Positions 5,867 to 6,380 of a DNA stretch of 6,380 nucleotides are shown in pieces (within the stretch, counting starts at the first letter, position 1; each line of letters opens with the position of its first letter). The notes under the pieces were generated by a model that was given only the letters and a program-made list of their open reading frames with translations, searched no databases and was not told where the DNA came from. The stretch lies in NCBI GenBank assembly GCA_023427945.1, contig JAEYZR010000331.1, positions 1 through 6,380 of the forward strand. Reading direction: 5' to 3'. A program made the position numbers and the translations under genes. This DNA is from Pseudomonadota bacterium. GTDB lineage: Bacteria; Pseudomonadota; Gammaproteobacteria; Burkholderiales; Burkholderiaceae_B.

Positions 5867-6184
5867 TCAATAGCCAACCGACAACCCCGGCAAATCGACC
5901 GTGATGCGTGGTTTGCCCAGTGCCAGCGCGAGATTGCGTGCAAAATCGGGTGCGCGCTGATCGGTACCATTGAGCACATCGTAGCCAAGCGCATCAGCCA
6001 CGCCCATCACCTTGTCCAGCAGCAACACCTTGCCACTGGGACGCAGGGGTTCACACCCCAGATCTTCCCAGGAATGATCGAACCATGCCCGGGCTGCCTC
6101 TGCCGCCTGAGGGCTGAGGTCTACATCGGCCTGCAGGTTGATCGAACGACGGCTGTCGAATACCACAGTGATATCGCTACGCAT
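5867..6184 (-). CDS. Small soluble protein, unknown function
   Basis: I do not recognise the family. The product is 105 aa, mixed alpha/beta in appearance, with no signal peptide or membrane helix and a single Cys (residue 44). Visible segments are DITVVFDSRRSINLQADVDL at 4-23, an amphipathic stretch AAEAARAWFDHSWEDLG, and KVLLLDKVMGVADALGYDVL. The start is well supported: GAGGAGG, a near-perfect Shine-Dalgarno site, lies four bases before ATG 6184. It is the first gene of a likely operon with the three-helix membrane protein 63 bases downstream and the Sel1-repeat protein after that. A 12-base palindrome just upstream (6203-6214) may regulate it. Confidence 0.85.
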   Translation of the reverse strand: MRSDITVVFDSRRSINLQADVDLSPQAAEAARAWFDHSWEDLGCEPLRPSGKVLLLDKVMGVADALGYDVLNGTDQRAPDFARNLALALGKPRITVDLPGLSVGY

Positions 6185-6188
6185 GATG

Positions 6189-6195
6189 CCTCCTC
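6189..6195 (-). promoter_or_regulatory. Very strong Shine-Dalgarno site (GAGGAGG)
   Basis: Seven bases complementary to the 16S rRNA 3' end stand four bases before ATG 6184. This decides the start and suggests efficient translation of the first gene of the small operon. Confidence 0.8.
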
Positions 6196-6202
6196 ATGTT
6201 GT

Positions 6203-6214
6203 ATCCGTACGGAT
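6203..6214. promoter_or_regulatory. 12-base perfect palindrome, candidate operator
   Basis: ATCCGTACGGAT is self-complementary over all 12 bases and lies 18 bases upstream of ATG 6184, within the only promoter-sized gap before the operon. A second, 8-base palindrome (CGTGCACG) is at 6226-6233. The position suits a dimeric repressor site overlapping the promoter or start of transcription; the regulator is unknown. Confidence 0.4.
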
Positions 6215-6234
6215 CGAATTGTCCTCGTGCACGC

Positions 6235-6264
6235 AAAGAACCCTGCCTGATGCCTTGCCAGGGT
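6235..6264 (-). terminator. Possible intrinsic terminator after the partial DUF1840-like gene
   Basis: On the minus strand ACCCTG pairs with CAGGGT (plus positions 6240-6264, 13-base loop), followed by TCTTT. The stem is only six base pairs and the T-tract is broken by a C, so strength is uncertain. Placed between the partial gene and the operon that starts at 6184, it would separate the two transcripts. Confidence 0.45.
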
Positions 6265-6298
6265 CGCCGCTCATTCTGGCAGAGCCGTCGCAGGACAA

Positions 6299-6380
6299 TC
6301 AATAGCCTCTGCCAGCTTCCCACATGACATCGTCGCTGTCCTTCTGGGCCTGGCGCAGTAGCTCCAGCAAGGGGAAAGCG
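6299..6380 (-). CDS. C-terminal fragment of a probable DUF1840 family protein
   Basis: Only the last 26 codons and the TGA stop (6299-6301) are in the window; the rest lies beyond 6380. The visible protein end, AFPLLELLRQAQ followed by DDVMWEAGRGY, resembles the C-terminus of DUF1840 proteins as I recall them (…FPLIELL…DVMWE), a small family of unknown function common in Betaproteobacteria. It is on the same strand as the following three-gene operon but 114 bases upstream of it, with a possible terminator between. The call rests on a short match from memory. Confidence 0.6.
   Translation of the reverse strand, partial: AFPLLELLRQAQKDSDDVMWEAGRGY

Noticed and set aside
5570..6250. 226-codon open frame on the plus strand
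   Set aside because: It runs opposite two minus-strand genes that have strong ribosome sites and coherent hydrophobic or soluble profiles; its own sequence looks like antisense translation.

Overview
The window looks like ordinary chromosome from a GC-rich betaproteobacterium of the order Burkholderiales, probably family Alcaligenaceae (Bordetella/Castellaniella-like). This rests on a class II 2-isopropylmalate synthase of the kind found in Betaproteobacteria and Actinobacteria, a typical sigma-54 factor, and a DUF1840-like gene end. I see no insertion sequence, phage gene, CRISPR array, tRNA or rRNA. The first 61 bases (41 G then 20 C) look like a sequencing or assembly artefact at a contig end.

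Layout: (1) 97-1626, minus: rpoN (sigma-54), complete. (2) 1625-2326, plus: an unrecognised membrane protein with two predicted transmembrane helices, divergent from rpoN. The two best start codons share one CATG palindrome, and the plus-strand gene may be translated from a leaderless mRNA. (3) 2327-2726: a 400-base gap upstream of leuA holding several strong inverted repeats and a short reading frame that ends with three closely spaced CTA leucine codons. (4) 2727-4433, plus: leuA. (5) 6184-4464, minus, convergent with leuA: a likely three-gene operon made of a small soluble protein, a small three-helix membrane protein and an exported Sel1-repeat protein, each with a clear Shine-Dalgarno site. 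(6) 6299-6380, minus: the last 26 codons of a probable DUF1840 protein, followed by a possible terminator.

How the genes work together: LeuA is the committed step of leucine biosynthesis. The sequence before it has features expected of leucine-responsive leader-peptide control: rare CTA codons at the end of a short frame, and downstream segments that can pair with the same region. No classical terminator with a U-tract is visible, so this remains a hypothesis. The three-gene operon has no recognised function; one soluble, one inner-membrane and one periplasmic product could form an envelope-associated unit. I found no clear new defence or mobile system. The most interesting material is regulatory: the leuA leader, the head-to-head starts at 1624-1627, and a 12-base palindrome upstream of the small operon.
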